Counted from the first letter of the stretch, positions 21,646 through 34,184 are shown. The stretch is DNA of 64,000 nt from Spinacia oleracea (GCF_020520425.1 NC_079492.1:144429861-144493860), one strand, 5' to 3'. The notes: generated from the letters alone by a model not told the origin. Program-made: numbers and translations.

Positions 21646-23128
21646 GCACAATCGAAGCCATCCAAACTACCCAAAGATATGAGATTGCGATTAAGTCTCG
21701 AAATATACCTCACCTCTCGTAATTTTTCATTCTTCCCATCACGTGTCTTGATCTCAACCTCACCTATACCCTCAACCTTAGCCTCTTCCCCGTTAGGCAA
21801 GGTTACACACAACCCATCACTTTGTTCATAAGAAGTAAACCACTCCTTCATACGACAAATATGTTGTGAGCATCCCGAATCCAAAATCCAACTCTCTTTT
21901 GGATCTTTACTCTCCTCCACCGTTAGAGTCATATCCTCATCAATAGCAATAGAAGCAGCACCTCTAACCCTACCGTTCCTCAACACCATCAAGTCTTCCT
22001 TGTACCTAGGACACTTCGATTGTATATGTCCTACCTCGTCACAGTACCAACACTTGATGTTCGGGTTTGTAGTGTTCGTCTTCTTATTGCCTTTCCATTT
22101 GTTGCTACTACCCTTCGCTACTAATCCTGCTCCTCCATGGATTGACGATCTCTCTTGCTTCATGAACCTCTCCGCCTCGAATAACGCCACCACGGTATCG
22201 TCCAAAGAAATTGTTGTCTTCCCTACAAGTAAACTAGTAATCACAGAGTTATAACTTTTAGGGAGAGATGTAACAATAAAATGGCCTTGTCCTCCTCCTC
22301 AATTTTCACATCCAAACTCGTCAATTGGGTGATCAAGCCATTAAACTTATTTAGATGATCTTGTAGTGCGTTGTCTTCTTCTATCTCGGGTGAATAAAGG
22401 TCTTTTTTCAAGAATAACTTGTTGGTCAATGACTTAGATGCGTACATCTTAACCAATTTGTCCCACAACTCTTTTGTACTAGTAGCCCGTAGTTGCATTT
22501 CCTCCCACTTGTCCTTGTCCATCGAATCGGGTTTCTTATACATCAAGGTCTTCACATTCTTATCCTCCAAAGTCTTGTGAAGACCTTGATGTATAAGAAT
22601 ACCCTTAATTGTACTTTGCCATATTGAGAAATTCGTCTTCCAATTAAAAAGTTCTACCTTGTACTTGTTCTCAGAATCATCCATGACTAAATCCCAGCTT
22701 TGATACTAGTTTGTTATAACCAAACGCGTGCCATGAATGATTAGGAACAAACCCACAAATACAATATAGAACAAATAGCAAAAACAATAATAAAAGAAAC
22801 AAGTATTTGTGAGGAAATTTAGATTTCCTCCCCTAAAATATTATCGTATTATTAAATTCCTTCAAAATAATACAATAACCCCTAAATTGATGATTCCTCT
22901 CACCAATGTATTTTTCCCTCTTATTTTCTAGCTAGGCCTAAGCGCTTTTATAGGCTAAACTACAAACCCACATCTATTAGAATTATACTTGCTCCCAGGC
23001 CAACTCTAAATAATTTTAGAGATTGTTACATACCAAAATATATCTAGTTTCCTAATTACAATTCTAATTAAACTAGGAAACAAGATATTAAACCAATCAA
23101 GACTTATATTTGACTCCAAGTCCGCTTC
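21640..23128 (-). mobile_element. Ty1/copia fossil: LTR, gag and start of protease
   Basis: From right to left on the minus strand: LTR sequence (about 23128-22709) homologous to the solo LTR at 14280-14743, a diverged tRNA-Met primer site, and gag (FNWKTNFSIWQSTIKGIL, then KELWDKLVKMY). Next come the zinc knuckle CWYCDEVGHIQSKC and the protease start ILDSGCSQHI. Everything downstream is missing. About one break is visible in gag besides the end truncation. A 21-bp inverted repeat (22535-22555 and 22577-22597) lies in the gag part. Confidence 0.85.
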
Positions 23129-23560
23129 TTATTATTTTGGGTTATGATTATCGATAATTTGGGTTGCGAGAGGTAGCAAAACATGAAAAATATTTGGGTC
23201 TTCCGACAATAATTGGAAGGTCAAAAGAAACTATATTTGCGTGTTTGAAAGAAAAAATATGGAAGAAGTTGAACGGGTGGAAGGAGAGATTTTTATCACG
23301 ACCGAGAAACGACGTACTTATCAAAGTTGTAGCACAAGCTACACCAAGATACATGATGAATATCTATAAAATTCCATAGGGTCTTTTTGATGAAATACAC
23401 TCCCTACTAAGTCGGTTTTGGCGGGGGTTTAGGGAGGATGCTCGAAAGCTACATTAACAAAGTTGGGAGAAACTGTGTGTGGCAAAAGATAAGGGTGGTC
23501 TGGGTTTTCGTGATCTCAAATGCTTTGACCATGCTCTATTGGCAAAGCAAATTTGGAGAC

Positions 23561-23808
23561 TATTGGATTATTATGTACTAAGTGATGCAATCAGCTTATT
23601 GTAGCAGCTGTGATTAATGCTAATTGTAACTAACTGTTGCTGACTCATCACCACATCAGCATAACAGATTCACTAGAAATCAGTTACGCATTGTAACAAC
23701 TTTTAGTACATTCTAGAATTATGCTAAGCTATAAATACTACTTGTAATAAGCTTGTGATTATCAATCAATACAATTTCTAAATTCTGTTTTCTTCCCAAA
23801 TCTTATCA
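23561..23808 (+). repeat. 5' LTR of the copia element in the LINE
   Basis: 248 bp, followed directly by the primer binding site. It contains a TATAAATA box near 23733. Confidence 0.93.
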
Positions 23809-24031
23809 TGGTATCAGAGCAGGTCTTATTACCTGCGTTCTTCCTGAAAATTTCGCGAAAAATTCTTCTCAAAATTGTTCCTGAAATTCGATTAAAATCA
23901 CAAAGTGTTTGCTGATTCTGATCAGAAATTCAGAAATTCTTTTCTGATTGATTGTCAATTTGTTATTTGGCTATCGTTTTTCTAGTTGATTACTTCCTGA
24001 AAATTGTTAATTCTTCATCAAAACACTGAGA

Positions 24032-27000
24032 ATGGCTGGTGAAACTGAATACAATGAGGATCTGAGAAACAATGGAGTTCTTCCTCCAAATCAAAATCCT
24101 GCACGCATATACTACATTCATCCATCAGATGCTAATACTGCACAGCTTGTTTCCTTCAAATTTAATGGAGAAGGTTTTGCTGGATGGAAAAGATCAATGA
24201 TGTTAGCATTGTCAGCAAAGAATAAGATTGGATTTGTGGATGGCAGCATAGTCAAGCCAGTTTTTGATACTATTGAGTGCAAAGCATGGGAAAGGTGTAA
24301 TGATCTGGTCTGTTCAATGATACTGGGAAATCTAAGTGAAACTTTGGCTAAAAGTGTGATGTTCTTGAAATCAGCAAGGGATGTTTGGCTGGATCTTGAA
24401 GACAGGTTTGGTTTCACTTCAATGACACAAGTTTATTCACTAGAAGAAAAAAAACTAGCTGAGTTGAGTCAAGGAGATAAGTCAGTATCTCAATTCTTTA
24501 CTGAGATTAAATCAATCAGGGATGCAATTGAGGAGGCACATCCAATGCCATATTGTACTTGCAATAACTGTACATGTAATGTCACCAAGAAGTTTTTCCA
24601 GAGGCAACAGGAAAAGATGGTGATGCAGTTCATGATGAAGCTAACAGACCAGTTTGCAACAATCAGAGGAAATGTGCTGATGGTACCTACTCTACCAAAG
24701 GTTTCAGAAGCTTACAGGCTGTTTACTCAAGAAGAAAGACATCAAGAAGTTTCAAAGAATGTTTTTTCCACAGAATCCATGGCATTTGCTGCAGAGAAAA
24801 GGAGATTTGGTGGTGATCATTGGAACAACAAGAGTTATAAAACTCAAGCAACAGGTTCTCATTCAGCCAATTTTCAGAAACCATTGCTCAGTAAAGGGAA
24901 ACCAGGATCTGGATATTTTTGCACACATTGCCAAATACCTGGACACAGTATTGACAGATGTTTCAAGATCCATGGTTATCCACCAGGTTTCAGGAATTTT
25001 AAGGATAACAGAACAGCTGCACTATCTTTTGATAATTCTGAAGTAGTGCCTACTAAGGTTGAGCCAACAACTACAATCTCTGTGGATCAATACCACCAAT
25101 TGATGGAGCTGCTAGGCAAGCAACAGCAACAGGCACAAGGAGCTCTAACAACTAATCAAAACCATAATGCAGCACTGATGGCAGGTAACATCTTCTTATT
25201 GTCTCATTCCAATTCTAAGTGGTTGCGTGATAGTGGTGCATCAGATCACTTTTGTTGTGATCTTTCACAATTCACTGCTTATAAAATTGTAGAAGATAAA
25301 TCTACCTATATCACTATACCTAATGGCAGCAGAGTTCCTGTGAAACACATTGGATCAGTTGTACTCAATGATGAGATCACTTTGCATAATGTCCTGCATG
25401 TACCAGAATTTAAGTATAATATGATTTCTGTACACATACTATGCAAGGACCTAGATTGTGAAATGCATTTTACTCATGAAAAATGCTTTGTTTGCTGTCA
25501 GAAAGGGAGGGTGATTCCTCTTGGTGATGTTAGTTCTGGTCTGTACAATGTGGGAGAACAACAATTAAGAGGAGCAGTTCCTGTGGAGTCACATGTTTGT
25601 AATGCAGGTTGTTCTTCAGTCATTGACAATGCAAAGTTATGGCACTTGAGAATGGGACACCTACCTTTTAGTCAGCTGAAACATGTAGACACTAATTATG
25701 AAATAAGCCCTTGTATGCATGATACTTTATGTCAAGTATGTCCTGTAGCTAAGTAGAATAGGTTAAGCTTTCCTCACAGTAGTATTAAGTCTAAAGCTCC
25801 ATTTGAGTTGATTCACATTGATGTTTGGGGACCTCATTCTGTAAAAATCTCAACTGGATGTAATCAATTTTTAACCATAATGGATGATTTCAGCAGATTT
25901 ACATGGATTCACATGTTGAGAAATAAAAAAGAAGTTGTTCCTGTTATGACAGATTTTTTGAATATGGTTCAGACTCAATTTGGTGTATCTGTCAAATGTG
26001 TTAGGTCTGACAATGCCAAAGAGCTGTGTGAGGGTGAATTGAAACAGTTGTATCTTAAACTTGGCATACTTACTCAAACCAGTTGTAGCCACACACCTCA
26101 ACAGAATGGGGTAGTTGAGAGAAAACACAAGCACTTATTGGAAACAGCAAGAGCTCTTTATATACAATCAAGGGTTCCATCAAGGTTTTGGGGAGAGTGT
26201 GTCATGTGTGCAGCTTATCTCATAAATAGAATGCCTTTGAAAGCTATCAATCTTGACACACCTTATTTCAGAATGTTTGGCATTGTTCTCAATCTCTCTC
26301 ACTTGAGAACTTTTGGATGTCTTTGTTATGTTTCAACTTCTAAGGTTGGGAGAACTAAACTTGACAGCAGAGCATCTCCATGTGTGTTTATGGGATACTT
26401 AGTTACTCAGAAGGGTTACAAGGTGTTAGACATTGATACTAATAAGTTATTTGTTTCCAGAGATATTCAATTTCATGAGAAACACTTCCCATACCATCTT
26501 TACAACAAACACAAACCACCTACTTCTAATTACACCAATGCCATCTTTCTTCCAGCTTTTGCTTCACCACCTTTATTTGATACTCCTGATTTCACCACTC
26601 CAGAACATATCTTTCCCACTTCTCATTCTATACCTAACACTCCCACTTCCTTCTCTTCTCCTGTTTCTTCTTCCCCACTTGTCACTTCTCCCATTGATAC
26701 TGGATCAACATCATCTTCCAGTCATAATACTCATAATGAAGAACAAATTGTTTCTTCCACACCTATGAACCCCATTTCTACTGTCACTCCTCCTCTAAAC
26801 CATCCTAGACAGTCCACAAGAAACCCCAAACCTCCTTCTTACCTAAAAGATTATATCTGTCACACAGCCACCTCTCAAGATCATATTCATGATCTAACCA
26901 CCACCCACTGGTGCAATCTGGTATCTTACATCACATTTCCCACAGATTTTAAAGCTTTTTTATCTCAAACCTGTGATATTCAAGAACCAGTGAATTACAC

Positions 27001-28519
27001 AGAAGCTGCTAAACATCAAATCTGGGTGGAAGCTATGCAGAAGGAGATAGAAGCATTGGATCACAATCTCACATGGGAATTGGTAGAATTACCAAAAGGA
27101 AAGAAAGCTATAGGTTGTAAATGGGTTTTTAAAGTTAAACTGAAGTCTTGTGGTGCTTTGGAAAGGTGCAAAGCAAGGTTGGTAGCTAAGGGATACAACC
27201 AGAAGTATGGGATTGATTATGAAGAAACTTTTAGTCCTGTGGTTAAAATGAGTACTATAAGATGTCTCATTGCAGTTGCAGCAAGTAAACACTGGCCACT
27301 TTACCAACTTGATGTAAACAATGCATTCCTTCATGGTGATCTAAAGGAAGAAGTATATATGCAAGTTCCAGAAGGCATTCCTAATCCTACAAACAAGGTC
27401 TGCAGATTACTCAAATCTATATATGGTCTAAAACAAGCATCAAGACAATGGCATGAGAAGTTAAGAACAGCTCTTGAACATCAAGGTTTTATTCAGTCTA
27501 AATTTGACTACAGCCTGTTCATTCACAGAGAAGGGAACCACATCAATATTGCTGCTGTGTATGTAGATGATGTCATTCTTACTGGCACTAATCCACAAAA
27601 ACTTGATGAGATGAAATCTTACTTACACACAGAATTCAGCATCAAAGATTTGGGGAGACTAAATTATTTTCTGGGCATAGAAGTTGGGTATACTGATGAT
27701 GGTGTCATTTTGAGTCAAAAGAAGTTTACTAAAGAACTTTTCTTTGACTGTGGTTTTGATCTCACCAAGAAAGCCATCACTCCTTTGCCTTTAAATATCA
27801 AACTCACTGCTACTGATGGAGTTTTATATGCAAACACAGAGAAGTATAGGTCTTTGGTTGGCAAACTCAACTTTTTGACCCATACAAGGCCAGATTTATC
27901 TTATACACTTCAATCTCTGAGTCAGTTTCTTCAAGCTCCTAGGGAACCTCATGTAGCTGCTTTACAACATACATTGAGATATGTTGCACATACTGAAGGA
28001 CAAGGGATCCTACTTAAAGCTGCAAACAATATTACTTTACAAGCTTTTTCAGACTCAGATTGGGCAGCTTGCCCTGATTCCAGAAGGTCAGTGACAGGCT
28101 ATGTGTTGTTACTTGGTGGATCACCTATTTCTTGGAAGTCAAAGAAACAAACAACTGTTTCTAGATCTTCAGCAGAAGCTGAATACAGGGCCATGGCAGC
28201 AGCAACATCAGAAGTCACCTGGATAGTAAATCTCCTAGCTGATATGGGGGTACATAATTTAAAGCCAATTTCTTTACTTTGTGACAATCAGTCAGCATTG
28301 CACATTGCCAGAAACCCAGTGTTCCATGAGCGTACTAAACACATAGAAATAGACTGCCATTTCACAAGGGACAAAATTCTTGATGGGCTCATTCACCTCA
28401 CTTACTTGCATACTCAACAACAGCTAGCAGATGTATTCACCAAGCCCTTGCCTTCTGCTCAATTTCAGCTGTTACTATCCAAGATGGGATTGTCTGATTC
28501 TCACCCCCTTCCATCTTGA
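24032..28519 (+). pseudogene. copia gag-pol coding region, about one break
   Basis: Parts in order: gag (FNGEGFAGWKRSMMLALSA), zinc knuckle CTHCQIPGHSIDRC, protease with the motif DSGASDHF, GAG-pre-integrase (LWHLRMGHLP), integrase core (IHIDVWGP, SDNAKELCEG, QQNGVVERKHKHL), Ser/Thr/Pro linker, reverse transcriptase (QLDVNNAFLHG, IYGLKQASRQW, AVYVDDVILTG), and RNase H (FSDSDWAACPDSRRSVTGY, SSAEAEYRAMA, HIEIDCHF). Domain order protease-integrase-RT-RNase H defines Ty1/copia. Treated as a fossil. Confidence 0.92.
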
Positions 28520-28526
28520 GGGGGGA

Positions 28527-28774
28527 TGTTGGATTATTATGTACTAAGTGATGCAATCAGCTTATTGCAGCAGCTGTGATTAATGCTAATTGTAACTAAC
28601 TGTTGCTGACTCATCACCACATCAGCATAACAGATTCACTAGAAATCAGTTACGCATTGTAACAACTTTTAGTACATTCTAGAATTATGCTAAGCTATAA
28701 ATACTACTTGTAATAAGCTTGTGATTATCAATCAATATAATTTCTAAATTCTGTTTTCTTCCCAAATCTTATCA
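28527..28774 (+). repeat. 3' LTR of the copia element in the LINE
   Basis: 248 bp, preceded by the polypurine tract and followed by GAGAC. Confidence 0.93.
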
Positions 28775-28907
28775 GAGACTACAACATAATACTGACACGT
28801 TATTAATTTCTTAGTATTCTCAAGGAGAGATATTTTAAGCATTTAAATGTAATAGATGCTTATCGTGGACCGTGGTTATGATCCTAGTTTTTCTCGGAGG
28901 AGTATGT

Positions 28908-28945
<38 letters not shown>
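28908..28945. repeat. Poly-G run (38 G)
   Basis: An unbroken run of 38 G lies inside the LINE fossil, directly after codons for SMWG. It is a strong G-quadruplex candidate and also a place where sequencing or assembly could be unreliable. Confidence 0.9.
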
Positions 28946-28946
<1 letters not shown>

Positions 28947-29460
28947 GCAAAGTCGATTATTAGAGATGGCTCGGTGTGGCGCGTGGAAAATGGTATGAAT
29001 ATAAAAGTATGGTATGATCCTTGGCTTATAGTCGACAGAAAAAGTTCATTATCCTACGCCAAATGATGCGTGCAATACGGATTTAAATGTAGATGACTTG
29101 TTCTTAGCTAATTGTGGTGAGTGGAATGATGAGTTGATCAAGAGTTTATTCCCCTCAAATATTTGCAATACAATACGGGCAATTCCTACAGCTACATGTT
29201 GGATGGTAGACACCATTTCCAGGATGCAAACATAGAATGAAGTGTACTCCGTTAAATCAGGGTACTGGTTGGCGGTGAAAATTGTACTCCGTACAAGATA
29301 GGCAGGATGCGATTGTTGAGGAGAAAGTATGTCGTACTACTTGGTTTATCGAAGGGCCTCCGAAGCTCAGCCATTTTCTGCGGAATGCATGTAAAATTGA
29401 CATGGCAGTACGAGATCGTCTTGTGTATCGTCACTATTGGAGTATAGAACATTAGCTTGT

Positions 29461-29760
29461 AACTACCTTGTAAATACTTAGTTATAAATACTCTAGTTTT
29501 GTACTATTCCTATTATCACGACATTAATAATTACTCTACCTGATATTTTTTGAGGATAAGAAGCCCAATTGCGTAATGGTGGCAACATGGTACTAACGGC
29601 TTGTGGAGGAGTATAACTCCTACTCATGTAAGGTGTTTCGACCAAGCGTCAATGTTGATACTTTGGCTTTTGTTTTTCAGGTTCTGATTTGCACATATAC
29701 GTTGGTTTTTGCTTTGCAAGTTCTGATTTGCACATATACATATAGTTTTATTACATAGTA
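29461..29760. other. Spacer between LINE fossil and MITE
   Basis: It holds a two-copy direct repeat (TTCTGATTTGCACATATAC at about 29680 and 29720), probably a short tandem duplication. No gene. Confidence 0.4.
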
Positions 29761-29999
29761 CTCCCTCCGATCCTATTTGTTGTATCCATTTGGAATCTTA
29801 GGGGGTTTTTTAAGAAAACTGGAATCTTGGTTTATATGGGTATAAGTGTAATAATTGGGTGTAAGAGAAATGATTGTGTGTAAGTGATTGGAATAAAAGA
29901 AGGAGAGAGAAAACAATAAATAATTAGTATAAATGGGAGATATTTTATTATTATTAATAAAACAAATCAGATTTCATCACCACTAATTTGTATACCGGA

Positions 30000-30465
30000 A
30001 TTCGAACAAAAATCAACAAAAAAAAATCAAGAAAATTCGAAAAAATTCAACCCGGAATTCGAACAAAAATTCAAACAAAAAAATCAACCTAAAAATCAAC
30101 AAAAAGAATCAACAAAAATTAACCCAGAAATTCGAACAAAAATTCAAACCCAGAAATTCGAACAAAAATTCAAACCCAGAAATTCAAATAAAAAAATCAA
30201 CGAAAAAATCAACCCAAAAATCAACAAAATTCAACCCAGAAATTCAAACAAAAATTCGAACCAAAATCAACCCAGAAATTCGAACCAAAATCAAGAATTC
30301 GAACCCATAAATCAAGAAATTCAAACCCAGAAATTCAAGAATTCGAACCCAAAAAACAAGAACTCGAACCTAGAAATTCAACCCAGAAATTCGAACCAAA
30401 ATCAACCCATAAATTCGAACAAAATCAACCAACAAAAAAGCGACAAATTCGAACCATAAAAATCA
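30000..30465. repeat. A-rich imperfect minisatellite
   Basis: Many degenerate copies of a unit built from AACCCAGAAATTCGAAC and AAAAATCAAC words, unit size about 20-30 bp, with no reading frame maintained. Confidence 0.75.
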
Positions 30466-30756
30466 ACAAAATAAAATAAAAATCGACAATTTTACCATGA
30501 ATCCAAGATTTTGAAGATTTAGAGGTCAAATTCGACCATTAAAACTCTAGATCTAGAATTTTTATGACCGAATTTCACCACCTAAAGCCTTAATATAGAG
30601 TTTTTTTTCCCAGAGGATGGTGGTGGAGGCGGCGGAGGCGGAGGCGGCGTGGGTGTGGTTGTGGTGGTTGCGGCAGAGAGAGAAATGAAGAAGAAGAGGA
30701 ATGAAGAAAATCACAGAGTTTTTGGAGGAGAGAGAAAAAAAATCGGAGAGGAAGAT

Positions 30757-33678
30757 TGTAATCCCCCGTAAATTTAGAAACATTATTTATATATTTTAAC
30801 ATATAGTTAATTATATTCAAATAGAATTTACGAATTTTAGAAATAAATATGTAATTAACGAATATTTATTTTTATACGTTTTAAATATTTCAACGATTTA
30901 TGAAATTAAAATAATTTAAGAATTCGATATTGAAAAGAATTTGAATTACGAAAACACGGTCGAATTTAGAAAACAATCTTAAGCGGTGTTGAATTCAAAT
31001 ACCAAACGTAATTCTAATCCTAGCCCAAGTTAGCAAAGCCCAAAATAAGTAAACCCACATCCCTTACCCATATTCCAAATTCATGTAAAACTCTCAATCC
31101 TCTCCTCTCCTTCACGTGAAAAGAGAAGCAGAAAAACCCTCAAACCCTCTTCAAGAATTCACGTGAACTCTCACACCTTAGTGCTCTCCTTGTCGCCGCC
31201 GTCCAGCCACCCACGCCGGACCACCGTCGTCCCTCGCCAGCCGCCGGTAATCCCCCTTCTCCCTTCTCCCTCTCTTGCTTCGTCCTTCTTTCTTCTCCTT
31301 AGTTTTATTGCTCTCCTCCTCACTCGTTTCTGTTGGTGCGCAGCCACGCACAACCATCGAGCACCGCCTTCTACACTCGTCGTTCCCCTCCACGCTGCGC
31401 CGCCCACCTGCAGCGTCTGTCCAAGCCGGCAACTCCCCCTCCTCCTCCTTGGATTCGGTTTCCACTCTCTCCCCCCCTAATCGCAGTGTCTTTGTTCGAC
31501 CAACAACCACTACTGCCTCCCACGACAACAACCGCTGCCGCGCCGCAACCGCCTCCACGTCGCCGTGCCTCTGACCCGGCTGCCCTCTTTCTCCTCTTGA
31601 TTTGGTTGATTTTCTTAAACCCTAAGCTAATTAAATGTTTTAATTATGTTGATTAATTCTAATTATGTTCTTGAATTAAATTTATAATCTTTATGGTTTG
31701 AATATGATTTTCAGATTTGGTGTTGATATTTATAAACTAATTATTTTCAGTTTTGGTTGATTAAAATATAAGTTAGGGTTTAATCATGTTTTATTAATTC
31801 GAATTATGTTTTCTTGAATTAAAGTTATAGTTTTTATGATTTAAATTATATATTTCAGATTATACGAATTATATAATAAAGTTACTAATTTCCAGATTAT
31901 ATTATATTGGTTAAATTAGTGCCTTTAAGTAGTAAAGTGTGACTTTAAAGCATAATAGAACGATTATATATTATTAAAGCTATTATTCTTATGATTCTAA
32001 GAATGTTAATTATGTTTTGGAGTAGTTTGAAATTAGTTATATTGCTGAAAGTTTAAAGTACGATGTTTGCAAAGAGTTTTCAATGAATTTCAATCACTAA
32101 TTCAATAATTATGATGCTAGGAAATCAAAGGTTTAAGTTTTGATATTGGGGAATGTTCAAAATATGTTTAGGATGTATTTAGAGTACTTTAATATTGCTG
32201 TAAATTGTTGGATATTGATTGGGGAATTTTATTGGTTGTTTTTAGGCGGAGAATTCTTTGTAGGCGACTTTTGAATTCTTTAAAGTGGCCTATCAGTTTG
32301 TTTACACAAGGTACGTACATACCTGTGTGCTTGGAATGAGTGTGATTTGTGGAAACCATGTTGAAATGATTCATGAACTTCGTTATGTTGAAATGATTAA
32401 GGAACTTGGTTATGTTGAAATTGTTGATGAACTAGATTATGTTGAAAGTGCATGTTTAATATTGTTGGATGGACATGTTAAGCATATATATTTCGTTATG
32501 AGAATTATAGCATGTTGGTATGGATGATTGATGCGAACATGTTGGTTGGGAACATTAAATTATCATATATGTTGATTCAGATCGATTGTTCAGTGTTCCC
32601 TTTTAGCTTTTCACTACTTTATAAGGGCCGAGGACCTTGTTTAGTAAGTTGAAACCTTATACCCATATAGAGGGGTTTATCAGTATTAAAGGAAAGGTTG
32701 AATTAATTGGAATAAGTCTTGTGTGACGTCTCTGTGATCACTTGTTTAATTCAAAGATAAAAGAAGTTGCGTTTACTTGTTGAATATAATATTTATGTTT
32801 GATGAGTCATAACCAAGTATTAAAAGTTAAGTCATGTAAAGTGAACATGAGTAGCAATAGCTTTAGACTGTGCACGTCTAAAGTGTCGGACAATCAGGAG
32901 TTGGGGTCATGGGTCGCCTATGGCTTTTTCTGGGGCCGGATTGATCACCGGTTCTATTTTTATTTAAAAGTCCCTCGATATCGCAGGTCATTGGGGTTTA
33001 CGGAGTCGCGCCCGTACCTCGTCTTCCTTAGTGAAGAAGAAGAAGTTTCTAGTAGACAACTCAGTCCATTGACTATTTCAATTAAAATAATGTTAATGAT
33101 ACAAAGGTCTAGTTCAGTCAAATATAGTTTTCAAGTCAATATATCTTGATTATCCTTGCTTATGTTTTATTTAGTACCATGTTAGGATTGTTCGTTTAAT
33201 AGAATCATGTTAGGATTATTATTGATTTAGTATGTAGTACTCAGCTTTGCTGATTACGTGCTTTTGCTTGTGCATGTTGATCATGGCTATGCCTTATTGA
33301 TCCTGTGATGACCCAATCTTTGGTGAGCAGTCTCTAAGGATCAATAAGCATTGTCCATCTGCAGGTTTGAAGATGTTGCATCATTGGGATCGGGAATAGA
33401 GAGCTTGTATTTAGTTTTGATTTGCTAAGTTAACTTGGGTTTGTTAATTGGGACTTTAAACTTGTCGTACTATTTATATTTCCTTATTTTCGTTGGATGA
33501 TTCTTGGGGACTAAATCTGTAATAGATTATTTATAAACCTAAAGTTAGTTTTATGTTTTCCGCTGCAAAATTCTGAATAAGCCGTTACGTTTTCACACGG
33601 GCGATAATGCCTTGATAATTCTCTACGTTTTATGTTAAAAGATTATTTTAGAAAAGAGAGAATTGTCGGGGTGTTACA
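30757..33678. mobile_element. LTR-like unit, 2.9 kb, probable solo LTR of a gypsy-type element
   Basis: It starts TGTAATCCCCCGTAAATT and ends GTCGGGGTGTTACA, the TGTAAYMCCCC...GGGGTGTTACA form seen in long plant gypsy LTRs. Flanking 5-mers AAGAT and AAGAA differ at one base, consistent with a decayed target duplication. No gag or pol motif occurs inside. The GC- and pyrimidine-rich part at 31190-31570 gives overlapping frames on both strands with no protein likeness. It could also be a non-autonomous element; solo LTR is the simpler reading. Confidence 0.6.
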
Positions 33679-34184
33679 AAGAAGGAGAGAATGAGGAGAG
33701 AGAGGAGTGAAAGGGAGTTTTTGGAGGAGATAGAAAAAAAAATCTGAGAGGAAGAAGGAGTGAGAGAGGAGAGAGACGTAAGAGAGGAGTGAGAGGAGTG
33801 AGAGGAGAGAGATGGGGGGGTGGGGAAGTGGGTTATAGGGGGGGAAAGTAATTTAATATTAGGGGTTGGGAAGATAAATTAATTTAGTATTAGGGGTTGG
33901 GAAATTTAGTGGGAATATGGGTAGAATCTTTAGGTATTTTGGTAATTAGATAGGAATGTGAGGGTATTTTGGAAAAAAAAATATGGCAAAAAATAGAATA
34001 GATTCTAAATGGGTAGAATAAAAAGAAACGCCTAAAATAAAACCGGGTAGAACAAATAGGATCGGATGGAGTATTATTTATTACACACTATTTATTTAAT
34101 TTCTTTTAGGCAAATACACATTTGTTCTTGTTGATCATTGGTTCCTCAGTTTCAGATAATGACCAACTAGCTTATATAACTATA

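Larger units (their letters stand above)
23561..28774 (+). mobile_element. Ty1/copia retrotransposon, nearly whole, inside the LINE
   Basis: Two 248-bp LTRs (23561-23808 and 28527-28774) end in ATCA and are bounded by the 5-bp target duplication GAGAC (23556-23560 and 28775-28779). A TGGTATCAGAGC primer site follows the left LTR, and a GAGGGGGGA polypurine tract precedes the right one. The LTRs differ at about three sites by eye, roughly 1 percent, so the insertion is young (on the order of a million years under usual plant rates, a rough inference). The coding region shows about one break. It belongs to the same broad family as the element at 34996-40391. Confidence 0.95.
23140..29460 (+). 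mobile_element. L1-type LINE ORF2 C-terminal fossil, split by a copia insertion
   Basis: The left part (23140-23560) encodes REVAKHEKYLGLPTIIGRS, then FWRGFREDARKLH and [20 protein letters not shown], the post-reverse-transcriptase segment of plant LINE ORF2. The right part (28775-29460) continues with YFKHLNVIDA, SFSRRSMWG, then AKSIIRDGSVWRVENG, KVWYDPW and EYSVKSGYW-like sequence (read VYSVKSGYWLA). In-frame stops occur in both parts (for instance after YKIP and after ARKLH). A 38-G run at 28908 replaces about a dozen expected residues after SMWG. ORF1, most of the reverse transcriptase and the poly-A tail were not found. The copia element at 23561-28774 separates the halves at the codon for the residue after QIWR. 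Confidence 0.88.
29761..34071. mobile_element. Stowaway/mariner-type element interrupted by a 2.9 kb LTR-like unit
   Basis: Ends CTCCCTCCGATCCTATTTGT and the complement of ACAAATAGGATCGGATGGAG, each bounded by TA. Without the inner unit (30757-33678) it is about 1.4 kb, large for a MITE, but no transposase frame is recognised. The interior includes an A-rich minisatellite (30000-30465) and GA-rich DNA. The block GAGTTTTTGGAGGAGA recurs on both sides of the inner unit as a pre-existing repeat. Confidence 0.7.

Noticed and set aside
30562-30820. His/Ala-rich minus-strand frames
   Set aside because: Derived from a (GGTGGC)-like repeat in the MITE-type element; no support as a gene.
31163-31656. 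Several overlapping frames on both strands in GC-rich DNA
   Set aside because: They lie inside the LTR-like unit, overlap each other in most frames and show only Pro/Ser/Arg-rich low complexity.
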